A stretch of 64,000 nucleotides of DNA from Arctopsyche grandis (GCF_051622035.1 NC_135355.1:23366486-23430485); one strand, 5' to 3'; counted from the stretch's first letter, positions 11,233-21,465 are shown. Notes: generated by a model not told the origin, from the letters alone. Numbers and translations: made by a program.

Positions 11233-11474
11233 TAGAGCGCGGATAGAGACTGTGCTTTTTCCAGGAATCGGGGCGGTTTCGCTCTATTTACAAAGCTGGA
11301 GTAAAAAAAAAAAAGGTTCGGTGAACCTTTAACAATGCAATGAAGCGTGCTTTTTCCACGAATCAGGGTGTTTTGGGTCTATTTACAAAGCTAGAGTGCA
11401 AAAAAGAAGGTTCTTCATAAAACAAAGCACAGCAACAATTGACAATGAACGGCACGCTTCCGGTCCGATCTCTA
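11233..11474. mobile_element. Mini-hAT nested in the hAT copy
   Basis: It begins TAGAGCGCGGATAG and ends CGATCTCTA, and is flanked by GTAATAAC (11225-11232) and GTAAAAAC (11475-11482), 7 of 8 matching. It contains two related half-copies of the family interior, each with GTGCTTTTTCCA(G/C)GAATC, so it is longer than its relatives. Confidence 0.7.
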
Positions 11475-11780
11475 GTAAAAACATTACTAATTTACCTAAA
11501 TAAATTATTCCAAAATCAGACGATTTTTTTAAATATGCTTCAAAATCTGAAATTATATCATTTGCAATTGAAATGATGGAAAAAATACTAGTTTCAGAAA
11601 GCACTAACTCTACTGACTCTACTGACAGATGAAATTAATACTAACAATTTAGAAACAATTATGGAACAAGAATTGATAAAAACCATTTAAAAAATTACAT
11701 AAAAACCGAGTTCCATAAAAAATAGCATAATAAATAAAAGAAGATTTCAAAAAAATCGACAAATTTGAAAAAAAAAATCA

Positions 11781-11954
11781 AAAAGCCTGGACATTCTATA
11801 TCGGGCCTTATTAACAACAAAGCCGACATCAATAACGTGTGAACGAGTATTTTTGACTGCAGGGTGGATGAAAACCAAAATTAGAAATAGACTCGACAAT
11901 GCAACATTCAACGCATTATTATTTCTAAAATATCATTTTCTGAAACTAAATTAA
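11781..11954 (+). pseudogene. hAT transposase C-terminal dimerisation domain remnant
   Basis: An open stretch of 57 codons reads LYRALLTTKPTSITCERVF, then LTAGWMKTKIRNRLDNATF and NALLFLKYHF before a stop. This is the hATC dimerisation motif (ERVF...AG...RNRL...LLFLK), which lets hAT transposases oligomerise. The upstream coding region has in-frame stops (for example near 11690) and is interrupted by the nested insertion, so the gene is dead. There is no start codon; the frame was seen by direct translation. Confidence 0.82.
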
Positions 11955-12225
11955 GATTTTTCCATATTATATTTTGTAAATTTACTTTCAATTGCAATTT
12001 TCTCAATTTTACAAACCATCTTATATTTTGTGTTTGTGTATTTTAGTTTTATATATTTTTTTAATTTTCTTAATAAATATTCTTAAAATTATGTTTTATT
12101 AAATATATAAGTAATCGAAGCTTAATGTAATTAATTTTTTTTAAATTTTCGAATATATTCGAATAGGTCTTGATTTACCATTCGATATTCGAATAGTTGA
12201 AGTCGACGAATATTTGGGATCCCTA

Positions 12226-12518
12226 GAGTATTGTGCTGTCAATATATTCAGGGACCCGAAAAAATATATTGATTTTTTATTAAATAGTTATTATATATTT
12301 CATAAAAATCAACCCTTGTATATCACCAATTAGCCCTGTATGTATATTTAAAATTCCTACTAATATATATATTTTCAAATTTAATGTTAATCGCAATTCT
12401 TTTATTTCTTAAATTCTGTCATCGATTATGCGACAGGTTGGTACGGGCTTCATTAGATTAACTTATTAGTTTTAAGAATGCTTCGTAAATCGAATTGTAA
12501 GATATTTACTCTGTATTT
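12226..12518. other. AT-rich spacer
   Basis: Nothing is recognised apart from T-rich runs. Confidence 0.4.
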
Positions 12519-12962
12519 ATATATTTTATTTTATTTTATTTTTTATTTTTTTTTATTTTACATATATACCAGGAAGGCCTTACAGGTAAATCCCAATGCG
12601 CCTTCCTGGCCAATTACAAATACAAATGCAGCATTTTTTTATTATAAGTCGTTGAATTGTGAGACACTGAAAAATAACGAGACATCTATGAATTGTACAT
12701 AAATTTTTATTGTACATCCATCAAATTTCAAATAGTGGTGACATAGTAGGTAGGAAGGATTTTTAGCCAATTTTTTTTTCCGGGAACCGTTTCAACAATG
12801 AAATCAGAGAAAATTGGCAAACTCTGATAGGAAACGATCAACCTGGAGTCACAAATCCAGGTCTGACCAACAGCATACTCTGAAAAATTCATTTTCATTC
12901 AGGGATAGAACCCGGCACCTTCTTGACGGTAAGCAGAAGCTTAACGTCCGAGCTATGCTGCA
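12519..12962 (-). mobile_element. tRNA-derived SINE, family 2, copy 1
   Basis: On the minus strand it has a tRNA-like head (A-box-like region ATAGCTCGGACGTTAAG, B-box-like GGGTTCTATCCC), a body with CCTATCAGAGTTTGCCAATT and GAAACGGTTCC, a GTAATTGGCCAGGAAGGCG block, and an AAAATAAAA-rich tail. The copy at 49568-50030 has the same blocks in the same order. It would need a LINE RT in trans to move. Confidence 0.78.
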
Positions 12963-13790
12963 TATATTCATATGTATACGAGATTGGTAATAATTTGTTG
13001 TATCTTCATGATATTTTGAAAGTATTATCGTAATAATAATCCGAATTTTTAATTTTGACTGATTTGTACTCGAACATTGTTAATCATACCAGACTAAAAC
13101 TTTGTTTTTACTTGCTGTAGAGTGTAGACTAATATGTAGTAAAATTCTCATATATTTGTGGTTTCAAGAAATTATCGACAGATGACACTGCTAAAATAAA
13201 ATAGGAATAAAAATACAGTAGAAATATCTTGAAAAGATAATGAGCTCGATCGTGCTTTTTACAACTTTGACCGGCCATCACCTTATTCGGCGATTTTTTT
13301 GCAAAGCGATTGTTTGTATCTTGCGTACAATACCATATTTTACAAATATTAGTATCCAACGGCGGGAAAAGGACGACCTCCCACATGTCACGAAAGTATG
13401 ATTATAACTACACGCCATGTCATATACAACCTTCAAGAGTCGACAATGCGATCGTAGTCCCGTACAAAAAACAATAACTCGACGTTTATACAATTTCAAG
13501 TTCAAGACCTTCACCCACTGAGGCAGGAAGTCACTAGCCACTACCGGAAGTAACTGCTAATACCGACTGGGTAAATAACGCGATGTATCTACGGTGATTT
13601 ATCTTTGATGAACAATATTGTAAGGGGAAGGTCACGTACTGTGTTAACTATTTAATGGGTATATGTACTTGGTAATTATTTTGTATATATCATACTACAT
13701 ATGCAAGTCCAAGTGATAAGTTTATCATTGCAAACTTATTTTCATTCGGATAGATTTCATTCACGCAAGTTTGTTAGGATGGTTCTAGGG
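12963..13790. other. Spacer, no supported gene
   Basis: Minus-strand frames at 13129-13386 and 13278-13541 overlap in different phases; neither shows a domain, splice context or signal. 13200-13560 is somewhat less AT-rich than its surroundings. No repeat was recognised. Confidence 0.4.
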
Positions 13791-14958
13791 CAGGGTTGCC
13801 AGACGTCCCTATTTGAGCGGGACTGTCCGGAGTTCAACAGACAAATCCCGAGTCCCGCATTGCCGCTGAAAATCCTTACTTAACAAAATTTGTATATATA
13901 AAAAAATGTATGTAAATAGAAATGGTTTGACTTCAAAAGTAACAAATTTCAATCCATTTAAGTCTTGTCCTTAAACCAAACATGAAAATCGAATTAACAA
14001 AATTATTTAATATTATTTGCAATGTCGACCTTCTATACGAAGATTTCTGTTTATTAAACAAATTTTTACTGAACCAAACGAGAAAAAAAATGAGAAATGG
14101 ACACTATTTTAGTAATGGACAATATTTTAGTAATGGACAATATTAAATATTAAATTGGAGATTTTTATTAATACAATATTTTATTAATGGATAATATTAA
14201 ATTGGAGAAATGGACAATATTAAAGATCATTCCGCTTGCAATGTGTATAAAATTGTAGCCCACATCCTTTCAATTCTACATTCCATTGTAATTTGCGAAA
14301 TAATATTTAGTCTAATGAGTACAACCTGGAGAAAGGAGAGAAACAGATTATTATTAAAAACCGTAGAAGCTGAATTAGTGCAATTGTAATGACTAGTCTT
14401 CGGCGATGGAGCGTGCTTTTTCCAGGAAAGAGGGCGTTTTGGGGCTATTTTACATGAAACAGGGCAAACTACAAAGCCAAAGAGCAAAAAAAAAGTTCAC
14501 CATTAAAATGAACAATGGTGCGAAGGGTCGCGCTGGCCTATGGTAATGACCAGAGATCGGCGCAGAAATGCGCCAGCACAGAAAATAATTTAATCCTTTT
14601 GTCAATTTCTATTGTTAACTTTTTTTTGCTCTCTAGAGAGCAAAAAATTATATCAAGCAAAGCTGGAGTACATATTTTTAAACAAGCTAAAAGCTAGGAA
14701 AAAAAAACGTTTAATAAAATTTTTATGATTATACATATACATTTTTGCATTTAAAACAAAATGTAATTATTTTAATAACTGTGATTCCTGTGGATTATTA
14801 AGTGACTATTTTTTATATGTTCTCATCTACATTATAACTTCATTTAAAATATTTTTTTCTTAATTTCTTCATTAATTTGGAAACTACTTTTTTTTTCTTT
14901 TTGATCATTTGAAATAGCGAATGTCCCGATCTGTGATTTTGGAAATCTGGCAACCCTG
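13791..14958. mobile_element. Non-autonomous hAT-type element
   Basis: Ends CAGGGTTGCCAGA (13791) and TCTGGCAACCCTG (ending 14958) are exact inverted repeats of a common hAT type. The flanking 8-mers TTCTAGGG and GTCTAAGG agree at 6 of 8 positions, consistent with an aged duplication. No transposase is visible. A mini-hAT is nested at 14394-14542. Just outside the right end, GCTGCCATACGTCCCGG resembles another end of the same family, suggesting two adjacent insertions or a rearranged end. Confidence 0.72.
14394..14542. mobile_element. Mini-hAT, TAGAG-ended family, nested
   Basis: It begins TAGTCTTCGGCG and lies between two perfect GTAATGAC copies (14386-14393 and 14543-14550). The interior GAGCGTGCTTTTTCCAGGAA matches the 11233 copy. 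The segment following the right duplication, CAGAGATCGGCGC, looks like a second related end. Confidence 0.68.
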
Positions 14959-15041
14959 GTCTAAGGGCTGCCATACGTCCCGGTTTAGAGGTCTGTGTCC
15001 CCGTGTCCCGGTTCACGAGTAGGTTGTACATATGTACATAC

Positions 15042-15357
15042 ATGTGTAGGTTATTTTCTTATAATATTCGTCTTTGATCGGGATTGTGATAATTCTTCTC
15101 CTATTGTCGTCAAATTCAGTAGAATGAATTATGGTCACTGTTGAATCAAATGCGGCTGCTTCTATGAGAGGCCTCATTATGCAAGTAAGGGTCTGGTGCA
15201 TTAGGAAGTCACCTTGGTGCAGTCTTGACTGCATAACCGGAAGGTCAAGCTCGCGTTCATTAGCATAGCGACCAGTATAGTCACTTTCACCATTGGCAAT
15301 TTTCCGTATCGTTCTAGCAAACAAACGCCTAGTGGTTCCGCAATGATGACTTTCCGT
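15042..15357 (-). CDS. Unrecognised coding exon
   Basis: A 105-codon open stretch follows a good acceptor (TTTTATATCAG, 15358-15360) and ends at a strong GTATGT donor. It begins TESHHCGTTRRLFARTIRK and continues through DYTGRYANERELDLPVMQ, CIMRPLIEAAAFDSTV and NRRRIITIPIKDEYYK. Its composition is balanced and rich in charged residues, unlike chance frames in this AT-rich DNA. I do not recognise the family. No partner exon could be linked, so it may be one exon of a larger minus-strand gene or a pseudogene fragment caught between transposons. Confidence 0.5.
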
Positions 15358-15522
15358 CTGATATAAAATTATATTGTATTAATATCATGGTTTCCTAGGT
15401 TGTGAACACGAATGGTACCGCGACCATAACGATGGTGACTAGGCGTCGACAGTTAAAAACGGGACTTTATTTTATTTGTTCGTCGTTAAAAATGAAATAC
15501 ATTATGTATGTATGATATATAC

Positions 15523-15924
15523 GGGTCTACCTCATGGGAACGAAAGTGAAAAGGTCGAAAAAGCAAATATCGGAAGGCAAAGATCAAAAATCGAAAGATC
15601 TTAAGTCGAAAGATAAAAAAATGGTGCATGGTAAACAGTACTATGTATAATATATATAATATATATCAGTGGCATGCGTTGAAATTATCTCTCTTTTTGT
15701 CATACAGCCTTGTTTAATGTGCGCGTGCAGGATACGGGAGGAAAAGCCTGTTCCTCTTGTTCCTGTTGTATCCTGCTCGCGCAAATTAAGTGAGGATGTA
15801 CGACGGGGGAAGAGAGAGTTTTACCGCACGCCACTGATATATGTATATACTAACCGTTTTTCATATGTATGCATGATAAACGAATATTTTCGATCTTTTC
15901 ACTTCGAATTTTTCACGGTCACCC
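15523..15924. mobile_element. MULE-like foldback element, copy A (with nested insert)
   Basis: Outer ends GGGTCTACCTCATGGG and TTTCACGGTCACCC are related inverted repeats with a perfect 9-bp duplication, GATATATAC (15514-15522 and 15925-15933). The left arm shares CAAATATCGGAAGGCAAAGA and a GATCTTAAGTCGAAAGA block with copies at 17671 and 46738. Nine-base duplications point to the Mutator-like superfamily. The centre is occupied by another palindromic element (15667-15836). Confidence 0.8.
15667..15836. mobile_element. Foldback element with CAGTGGC ends inside copy A
   Basis: Ends CAGTGGCATGCG and CGCACGCCACTG are inverted repeats, and the arms stay complementary over most of their length (for example TCTCTCTTTTTGTC against GACGGGGGAAGAGAG). 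The flanks are ATATATAT and ATATATGT, 7 of 8 but low complexity. Its centre is the same GGATACGGGAGGAAAAGCC to TTGTATCCTG module found in the MULE-like copies. Confidence 0.65.
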
Positions 15925-15933
15925 GATATATAC

Positions 15934-16077
15934 ATATCCTAGTGCCTACCTGTTAAGATCACAAGGTGACAACTCCCTCGAATCAAGACGCAGAGTAAAC
16001 ATATTTGAGAAAAGATTTCTTAAAGTTACCTGTTGGTTTGGTTAGCAATCATTAAATTCTTGCTTCTAAGTTCCCAG
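15934..16077. other. Spacer
   Basis: A short plus-strand open stretch is present but without start or splice context. Confidence 0.3.
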
Positions 16078-16268
16078 CAAACTCGGGCACATTAGACGCC
16101 GCAGTTTGTTCTCTTCTCCTGTGGCACGTACCAATTTGATGGCTTCGTCACCTGTTGCAAGAGGTATCAAACCCCTCAACCAGATTTCTGATAAAGGATT
16201 TGGTTCATGTAAAGTATGCTGATCTGGTTGAGGGATTGTATAATTTGAGATCGTAAATGTGTTTTAAT
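16078..16268 (-). pseudogene. Open coding-like fragment of unknown origin
   Basis: About 60 codons are open on the minus strand, with no ATG, ending at a stop near 16078. The end reads NPLSEIWLRGLIPLATGDEA followed by IKLVRATGEENKLRRLMC. The amino-acid mix is protein-like and the GC content is higher than around it. An acceptor-like CCCTCAACCAG lies just upstream, so a terminal exon is possible. The family was not recognised; it could equally be a transposon remnant. Confidence 0.3.
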
Positions 16269-16289
16269 TTTGTATTCGTTCTAATCTAG

Positions 16290-16735
16290 TGATTTTTTTA
16301 TGTTTTTCTTAGAAGCCTTTTGGTTTATTGAACTGAAATTTCATATCTAGAAGTTAAAGCATAATACCAAGTTATATATAAAATTTGGTAAGCGTCCCTC
16401 AACCGGAAGTGGCAGTTTACTCTTGTTCGATTTTTCTTCCTTTATTTTTTTCGACCCCTTAAACATGTGTGTTCTTCACAACAAAATTATTGTATCAATG
16501 TGATGAAAATAAAAAAAATCACTAAATTTAAGAAACCGGAAGTGGGATTTTTTCCTCCTAGAAAGGTTAAAAATGTTGTCGTCTGGATTCTGTCCACAAC
16601 CCTGAACATATTAAGCTGAAAATTTATATTTGTATTTTTTATGTACTAACTTAGAACTGCTAACGTTTTGGCCAGAATTCATATACCGGAAGTAGTTTTT
16701 TTTTTTAAACAATATTTCATAATTTTTTTTGTTTG
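16290..16735. repeat. Dispersed CCGGAAGT-type repeat, copy 2
   Basis: Blocks in order: TTTGGTTTATTGAACTGAAA, AACCGGAAGTGGCAGTTTAC, GTGGGATTTTTTCCTC, GCTGAAAATTTATATTTGT and ATACCGGAAGTAG. The same order is seen at 23848-24600 and, partly, at 2040-2420. Unclassified; non-coding. Confidence 0.7.
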
Positions 16736-17661
16736 TCCACAGTTATGAATTGGAGCTATTTTGTAATGTCACTATGGCAAAATTGTAAATAAATTAATAT
16801 AAAGTGAAATTGTTGACAATCTAATCTAAAAATCAATATTTTGTTAGTAAATTTTAGATAGAAGATTTCATTTAAATTTGATATTCGAATAGAAATGTTC
16901 GATTGAATAAGCAGAACGTATGGTTGTCTTTATAGAGTTAACATCCATGGCGATGTTGAACATCAGCATTCGCATATTTCTACACTTCCTAATGCAAACT
17001 GCAATTTGAATGTAAATTACATCTAGACTATTTAACTTTGGTCGTGAAAGTAACCAACTAATTCGCTTTCTTGCTACGATAGGTCCCTGGGTTTCGCTGC
17101 AGCAATTAGCTGTAAATTGGCTATGTGCACGCTGTGGTTCGATTGTATCAGTCGTCTGGTTTGAGAGCAGTTTTTGGGACAAGGTGAACTTGTGCTTAAA
17201 AATTTGTCCGCGTGGAAGCCTCTTACTGTATAGTATGTGTGGAAAACACCACACCAAACCAAATTGACGTATGTATGTTGCCAAAAGATGACATCAAGCT
17301 CACTGTGCGGGTTCCAGTTGCGATGTTGTAAAACCGTATATTCAAATGGAGATGTTTGATTGATAAGATTAAATATTCAAAGTATTCAATGTTGTGTCAG
17401 CTCATCGAAGTATAATCTAATTCGAAGGCTGTGTAGCGGTAGTTATTATACTTACTTATAATAATATGATACGTTGAGCAAGAAAGTGGTTTGTTATCTG
17501 TTCTGGATATTATGTAGTATGTATGTATGTATCTCTGGCGCGGCGTTTAAACATTGACATAGGATTTATTTGCAATGATTTTTTTCTTGAAATAAATTTA
17601 TTCGATGCACGATCAGTCTTGCTTAAAATACGCAGTTTTCTTTAAAATTACGATGTCACAT
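16736..17661. other. Spacer, no supported gene
   Basis: Overlapping minus-strand frames (16868-17284 and 17074-17262) lack domains and cannot both be real. 17050-17330 is less AT-rich, but I recognise nothing in it. Confidence 0.35.
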
Positions 17662-17670
17662 AACCATTTC

Positions 17671-18074
17671 CGGTCTCCGTGACGGGCCGGAATGTGAAAT
17701 TACCGAAAACGCAAATATCGGAAGGCAAATATCGAAAATCGAAAGATCTTAAGTCGAAAGATCAAAAAAAAGGGTGCATGGTAAACGGTACATACTCATG
17801 TACATACTCACTTGATTTGCGCGAGCAGGATACAACAGAAACAAGAGGAACAGGCTTTTCCTGCCGTATTCTGCGCGCGCACATTAATACGGGAGGAAAA
17901 GCCTGTTCCTCTTGTTCCTGTTGTATCCTGATCGCGCAAATTAAGTGAGTATGTACCGTTTACCATACACCCTTTTTTTTTGATCTTTCGACTTAAGATC
18001 TTTCGATTTTTGATCTTTGCCTTCCGATATTTGCGTTTTCGGTAATTTCACATTCCGGCCCGTGAGGTAGACCC
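17671..18074. mobile_element. MULE-like foldback element, copy B (complete palindrome)
   Basis: A nearly perfect 404-bp palindrome from CGGTCTCCGTGACGGG to CCCGTGAGGTAGACCC, flanked by a perfect 9-bp duplication, AACCATTTC (17662-17670 and 18075-18083). Each arm carries GTGAAATTACCGAAAACGC, ATCGGAAGGCAAA, GATCTTAAGTCGAAAGATC, GTAAACGGTACATACTC and then the shared central module with GCGCGAGCAGGATACAAC. Symmetry is centred near 17872. Non-coding; the frame at 17679-17948 is incidental. Confidence 0.88.
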
Positions 18075-18258
18075 AACCATTTCATATCCGTTTCAATATA
18101 CATATAGTTTCATTTACTACTTTTTGTATTTTGCGTAATTTTAGTATAAATAATCGGAAATTAGTTTGCAATCATGGTATTTATCGAGTTTAATTCATTA
18201 AATTGACTGCTAGATACACATTTAAAAGAAATAAAATATCTGAAATTTCCCTTGGAAG

Positions 18259-19061
18259 CAGGACTGTGGAGTCGGTTCAAAATTTACCCACTAAGACTCC
18301 AACTTGAACGATTTTTGTAAGATAAACTTTTCTTTTCAACGTATAAAATTGTTAATAATAAAAATAATAGCGATTTTATTTTAGATAAAAAATTAAAGGA
18401 ATTAAAAAAATCACTAAAAATCTGCATGTAACCCAATTTAATAAATTATTGGTAATGAAATTGGCACAAATAAATAGTATGTACATTCATAATGTAAATA
18501 TGTATACGAATTCGGTTACCTGACAACTCGTCCACAGATTTTCCGTAAGCCGATGATGCGCTCCAGGCATTACGTATACGGCCATCTCTTTCTCACCCCG
18601 CTGTTCACCATGATCTTGTTTACTATGCCATTACGTATGCAGCCATCTCTTTCACAGACCGACTGTTATCGATGAAAAAATGGTCTGTGAAAGAGATGGC
18701 TGCATACGTAATGGCAGAGTAAACGAGATCATGGTGAACAGACGGGGTGAGAAAGAGATGGCCGTATACGAAATGCCTGGAGCGCATCATCGGTTTACGG
18801 AAAATCTGTGAACGAGTTGTCGTGTCACCTACGAATTCATACACAAAAAAAATTAAACAAATAATACAAAATTAAAATTATTACTGGATTTACTTTAATA
18901 ATAAAATTGGAGATTATAGTAAACACATACCGTAATACCATGTATTAAATAAAATAATACAAATAGCAGTCGGATTCCATTGATTTTTTGACTCCGGCTC
19001 CGACTCGGCTTAAAATGCTCTTACTTCATGACTAGACTCCGACTCCGACCCCACAGCCTTG
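18259..19061. mobile_element. hAT-like element with GTGGAGTCGG ends
   Basis: The left end CAGGACTGTGGAGTCGG and right end CCGACCCCACAGCCTTG are inverted repeats. The flanking 8-mers CTTGGAAG (18251-18258) and CTTGTAAG (19062-19069) agree at 7 of 8 positions, as expected for a hAT insertion. AT-rich interior, no transposase. A foldback element is nested at 18514-18829. Confidence 0.72.
18514..18829. mobile_element. MULE-like foldback element, second family
   Basis: A 316-bp palindrome beginning GGTTACCTGACAACTCG and ending CGAGTTGTCGTGTCACC, bordered by a perfect 9-bp duplication, TACGAATTC (18505-18513 and 18830-18838). Arms share GATTTTCCGTAA, GATGATGCGCTCCAGGCAT, GCCATCTCTTTC and CATTACGTATGCAGCC over about 150 bases each side of a short AT-rich centre near 18671. 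No sequence is shared with copies A-C. Confidence 0.85.
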
Positions 19062-19233
19062 CTTGTAAGTCATTAAAAATCGACTTTGAACTTCAACGGA
19101 TGAAATGTGTAGTGAACTCAAGTAGCCTCATAAGAGTAAAGGGCCTGTTGTGAGGGTTTGCCGTGAATTTCGACCTTCAATTGAAACGTTTACTTCCATT
19201 TTTTTTCTTAAGGTGTGACAAGTTTTATACTAT

Positions 19234-19592
19234 TGTAACGTATACTAAACAGAGCCGCCGAGTAACTGCGATCGGATTAAGACGGGTAGACGTCCTGACA
19301 GACCGTGAGACCAGTGTAAGTGGTTTTAGGGATTAGCGAAAAGCTAAGTGCATGAAAGCTAAACAATGAGTGCACTTCTCATACCGTGGGAATACATATC
19401 CGAATACGTGACTATACTGTAGGTAAACAGATTAGACGTCCTGAGAGATCTACCCCTTATAAGGCGGTACGTAGGCGATATCATGTCATTCTGGATTGAA
19501 CAGTGGCAATACGTGTATCTCCATAATCATCAATAAATGCTGTGAAACGACGGTTGGCTTTTCTTGGATCCTCCACCCACCCCTACGCAACA
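19234..19592 (+). repeat. 5' LTR
   Basis: Starts TGTAACGTATAC and ends CTACGCAACA. A TATA-like TTATAAGG lies at 19458-19464 and an AATAAA at 19532-19537, giving promoter and polyadenylation signals in the usual order. Confidence 0.9.
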
Positions 19593-19593
19593 C

Positions 19594-19613
19594 TGGTCGT
19601 CAGAAGTGGGATC
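19594..19613 (+). promoter_or_regulatory. Primer-binding site of the LTR element
   Basis: TGGTCGTCAGAAGTGGGATC lies one base after the LTR. TGG pairs with a tRNA CCA end, and GTCAGAAGTGGGAT resembles the complement of a tRNA-Leu acceptor end. The primer identity is inference. Confidence 0.6.
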
Positions 19614-19806
19614 CAAGATGGGCCGTGGAACAAAGTCACCAGCGAAGGAAGAGAAGCTACAGCGAAGCCATCTTCGGGAGCTGTAGGAGAGAGTTCGAGC
19701 CATGGAGACACGAAACAAAAAAATGCAGTTTTCACTGCAACACACAGAATCGGTCATCACATTTTCGGTTGTCGAATTGCAGTTATCACTGCAACTCGAC
19801 TTTGAC

Positions 19807-20332
19807 ATTATCGGCGGTGGCCGCCAAGAAGTCATCGGGATGACGGAAGGAGGTTACGAAACGGGAGGTTTCGTACAAGTGCTGCCGGGAGAGGACAACT
19901 TGAGGCGTTGTCAAGGGCAACATCGGAGAGCAGCATCCGGCAATTGCAGAGTCATCCAAAGGGCGACCGAGACGAGGGCAGTTCGCCAATTCGCCGCAAG
20001 TAGCAATAATTAGCGGCTGTAGGTGACGACGATCCACGGGAAAGCATCGTCGTCAGAAGAGGAGTGGAGATCAGGAATGGGGAGGAGCAAGAATTCATCG
20101 GGATGACGGAGGGAGGTTGCGAAACGGGAGGTTTCGTGCAGGTGCTGCTGGGAGAGGACAACTTGAGGCGTTGTCAAGGGCAGCATCGGAGAGCGGCATC
20201 CGGCAGTTGCAGAGTGGTCCAGGGGGCGACCGGAACGAGGGCGGTTCGCCAATTCACCGCGGGTGGCAGGAATTAGCGGCTGTAGGTGGCGTCGATCCAC
20301 GGGAGGGCGTCGTCGTCAGAAGAGGAGCGGAG
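19807..20332 (+). repeat. Tandem array A: two 263-bp units
   Basis: TCATCGGGATGACGGA recurs at 19832 and 20095, and GGCTGTAGGTG at 20015 and 20278, both 263 bases apart. The units are diverged by a few percent to perhaps ten percent. Confidence 0.85.
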
Positions 20333-20795
20333 ATCGACTACAACTGAGAGATGTCGATTACAAGCCACTATTCCCTTCAACTGTTTGTTGAGGGCAGATG
20401 TCAACGAACTGGAAAAAAAATCTGATTGGAAACTAGTCGAGTCTAATTGGAAGAGTCGGAAAGTAAACGGATTGAAATGGAATTCAATCGGAACCATGCA
20501 ACGGCAGAGAGGCACATTTATCAGATTGGATAAATGTTGGTTGGTCAGTCGGCGGAGTCAATCAAGTCACTTTTGGGAGGATAGAGGCACCGCTTCAGAG
20601 GGAATGGCAACGGAAGCACGTTCTGGGTGGAACGTTGGTCTGCAGCAAGATGCTGGGCCACATGAGAGGAAGACGGGGCCACCGCAACAAATTTGGACGT
20701 TGGGGAAACGAGCGACTTGGATCAACCACGTGAGGGCATTTGAAACCGAAGAAACGCCAGATCGCGACTTCAACGAGAGAGAGCGGAACAATTGA
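20286..20795 (+). CDS. Longest frame inside the LTR element, probably not a gene
   Basis: A 169-codon frame starting in array A. It is Arg-, Glu- and Ser-rich, without zinc knuckle, protease or RT motifs, and partly built from the sequence that also forms the 160-bp units (RSGWNVGLQQDAGPH). It could be a degenerate gag-region product or chance; I favour chance. Confidence 0.2.
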   Translation: MASIHGRASSSEEERRSTTTERCRLQATIPFNCLLRADVNELEKKSDWKLVESNWKSRKVNGLKWNSIGTMQRQRGTFIRLDKCWLVSRRSQSSHFWEDRGTASEGMATEARSGWNVGLQQDAGPHERKTGPPQQIWTLGKRATWINHVRAFETEETPDRDFNERERNN

Positions 20796-20939
20796 TATAC
20801 GTCAACATCGAAAAAAATCTAGTTGGAAACTAGTGGAAACACGAGTACCTGAAAAAATACATGGACAGTTGCAGCAGTGTTTAGATCATCTCGCAGATGT
20901 AACGGGAAAATACATCAGAAAGAAATGGATTTCAGTTGG

Positions 20940-21134
20940 GTCAATGGAACGGAAAAGAAGCACATTCAACAGAGTGGCAGACTGTTGGGTGCACATTTAC
21001 TAAGGTCAATGGAACGGAAAAGAAACACAACCAGCAGAGTGGCAGACTGAGGTGTGCACATTTTCCAGGGTCAAGGGAACGGAAAAGAAGCACCACCAAC
21101 AGAGTGGCAGACTGAGGGGTGCACATTTTCCAGG
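20940..21134 (+). repeat. Tandem array B: three 65-bp units
   Basis: GTCAATGGAACGGAAAAGAA starts at 20940 and 21005 and a one-base variant at 21070; each unit ends near GTGCACATTT. Confidence 0.9.
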
Positions 21135-21142
21135 GTCAACCG

Positions 21143-21465
21143 TCATTTTTGTGAGGATGGTGGCGATTCTTGTGGGACATGGCTTTGGAGCACGTTCTGG
21201 GTTGAACGTTGGTCTGCAGCAGGATGCTGGGCCACATGACATAGGAACACTGGGCCACCGTAGCAAATTTGGACGATGGTGACACGAGAGACATGGACCA
21301 AGTCACTTTTGTGAGGATGGGAGCGATTCTTGTGGGACATGGCTTTGGAGCACGTTCTGGGTTGAACGTTGGTCTGCAGCAGGATGCTGGGCCACATGAC
21401 AGGAATACGGGGCTGCCATAGCAAATTTGGACTTTGGTGATACGAGCAACATGGACCAAACACGT
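21143..21465 (+). repeat. Tandem array C: two 160-bp units plus a diverged third
   Basis: GTGAGGATGG and GAGCACGTTCTGGGTTGAAC recur 160 bases apart. A more diverged relative with GAACGTTGGTCTGCAGCA lies at about 20570-20755, separated by array B. Confidence 0.85.

Larger units (their letters stand above)
10857..12225 (+). mobile_element. Degenerate hAT transposon
   Basis: Inverted ends TAGGGATCCCAA (10857) and TTGGGATCCCTA (ending 12225) enclose repeated TATTCGAATATTCGA-type sub-terminal motifs at both ends and a recognisable transposase C-terminus (11781-11954). A clear 8-bp duplication is not visible, suggesting age or imprecise boundaries. A mini-hAT is inserted at 11233-11474. Confidence 0.75.

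Noticed and set aside
13129..13541. Two overlapping minus-strand ORFs
   Set aside because: Mutually exclusive phases, no domain and no splice support; left as spacer.
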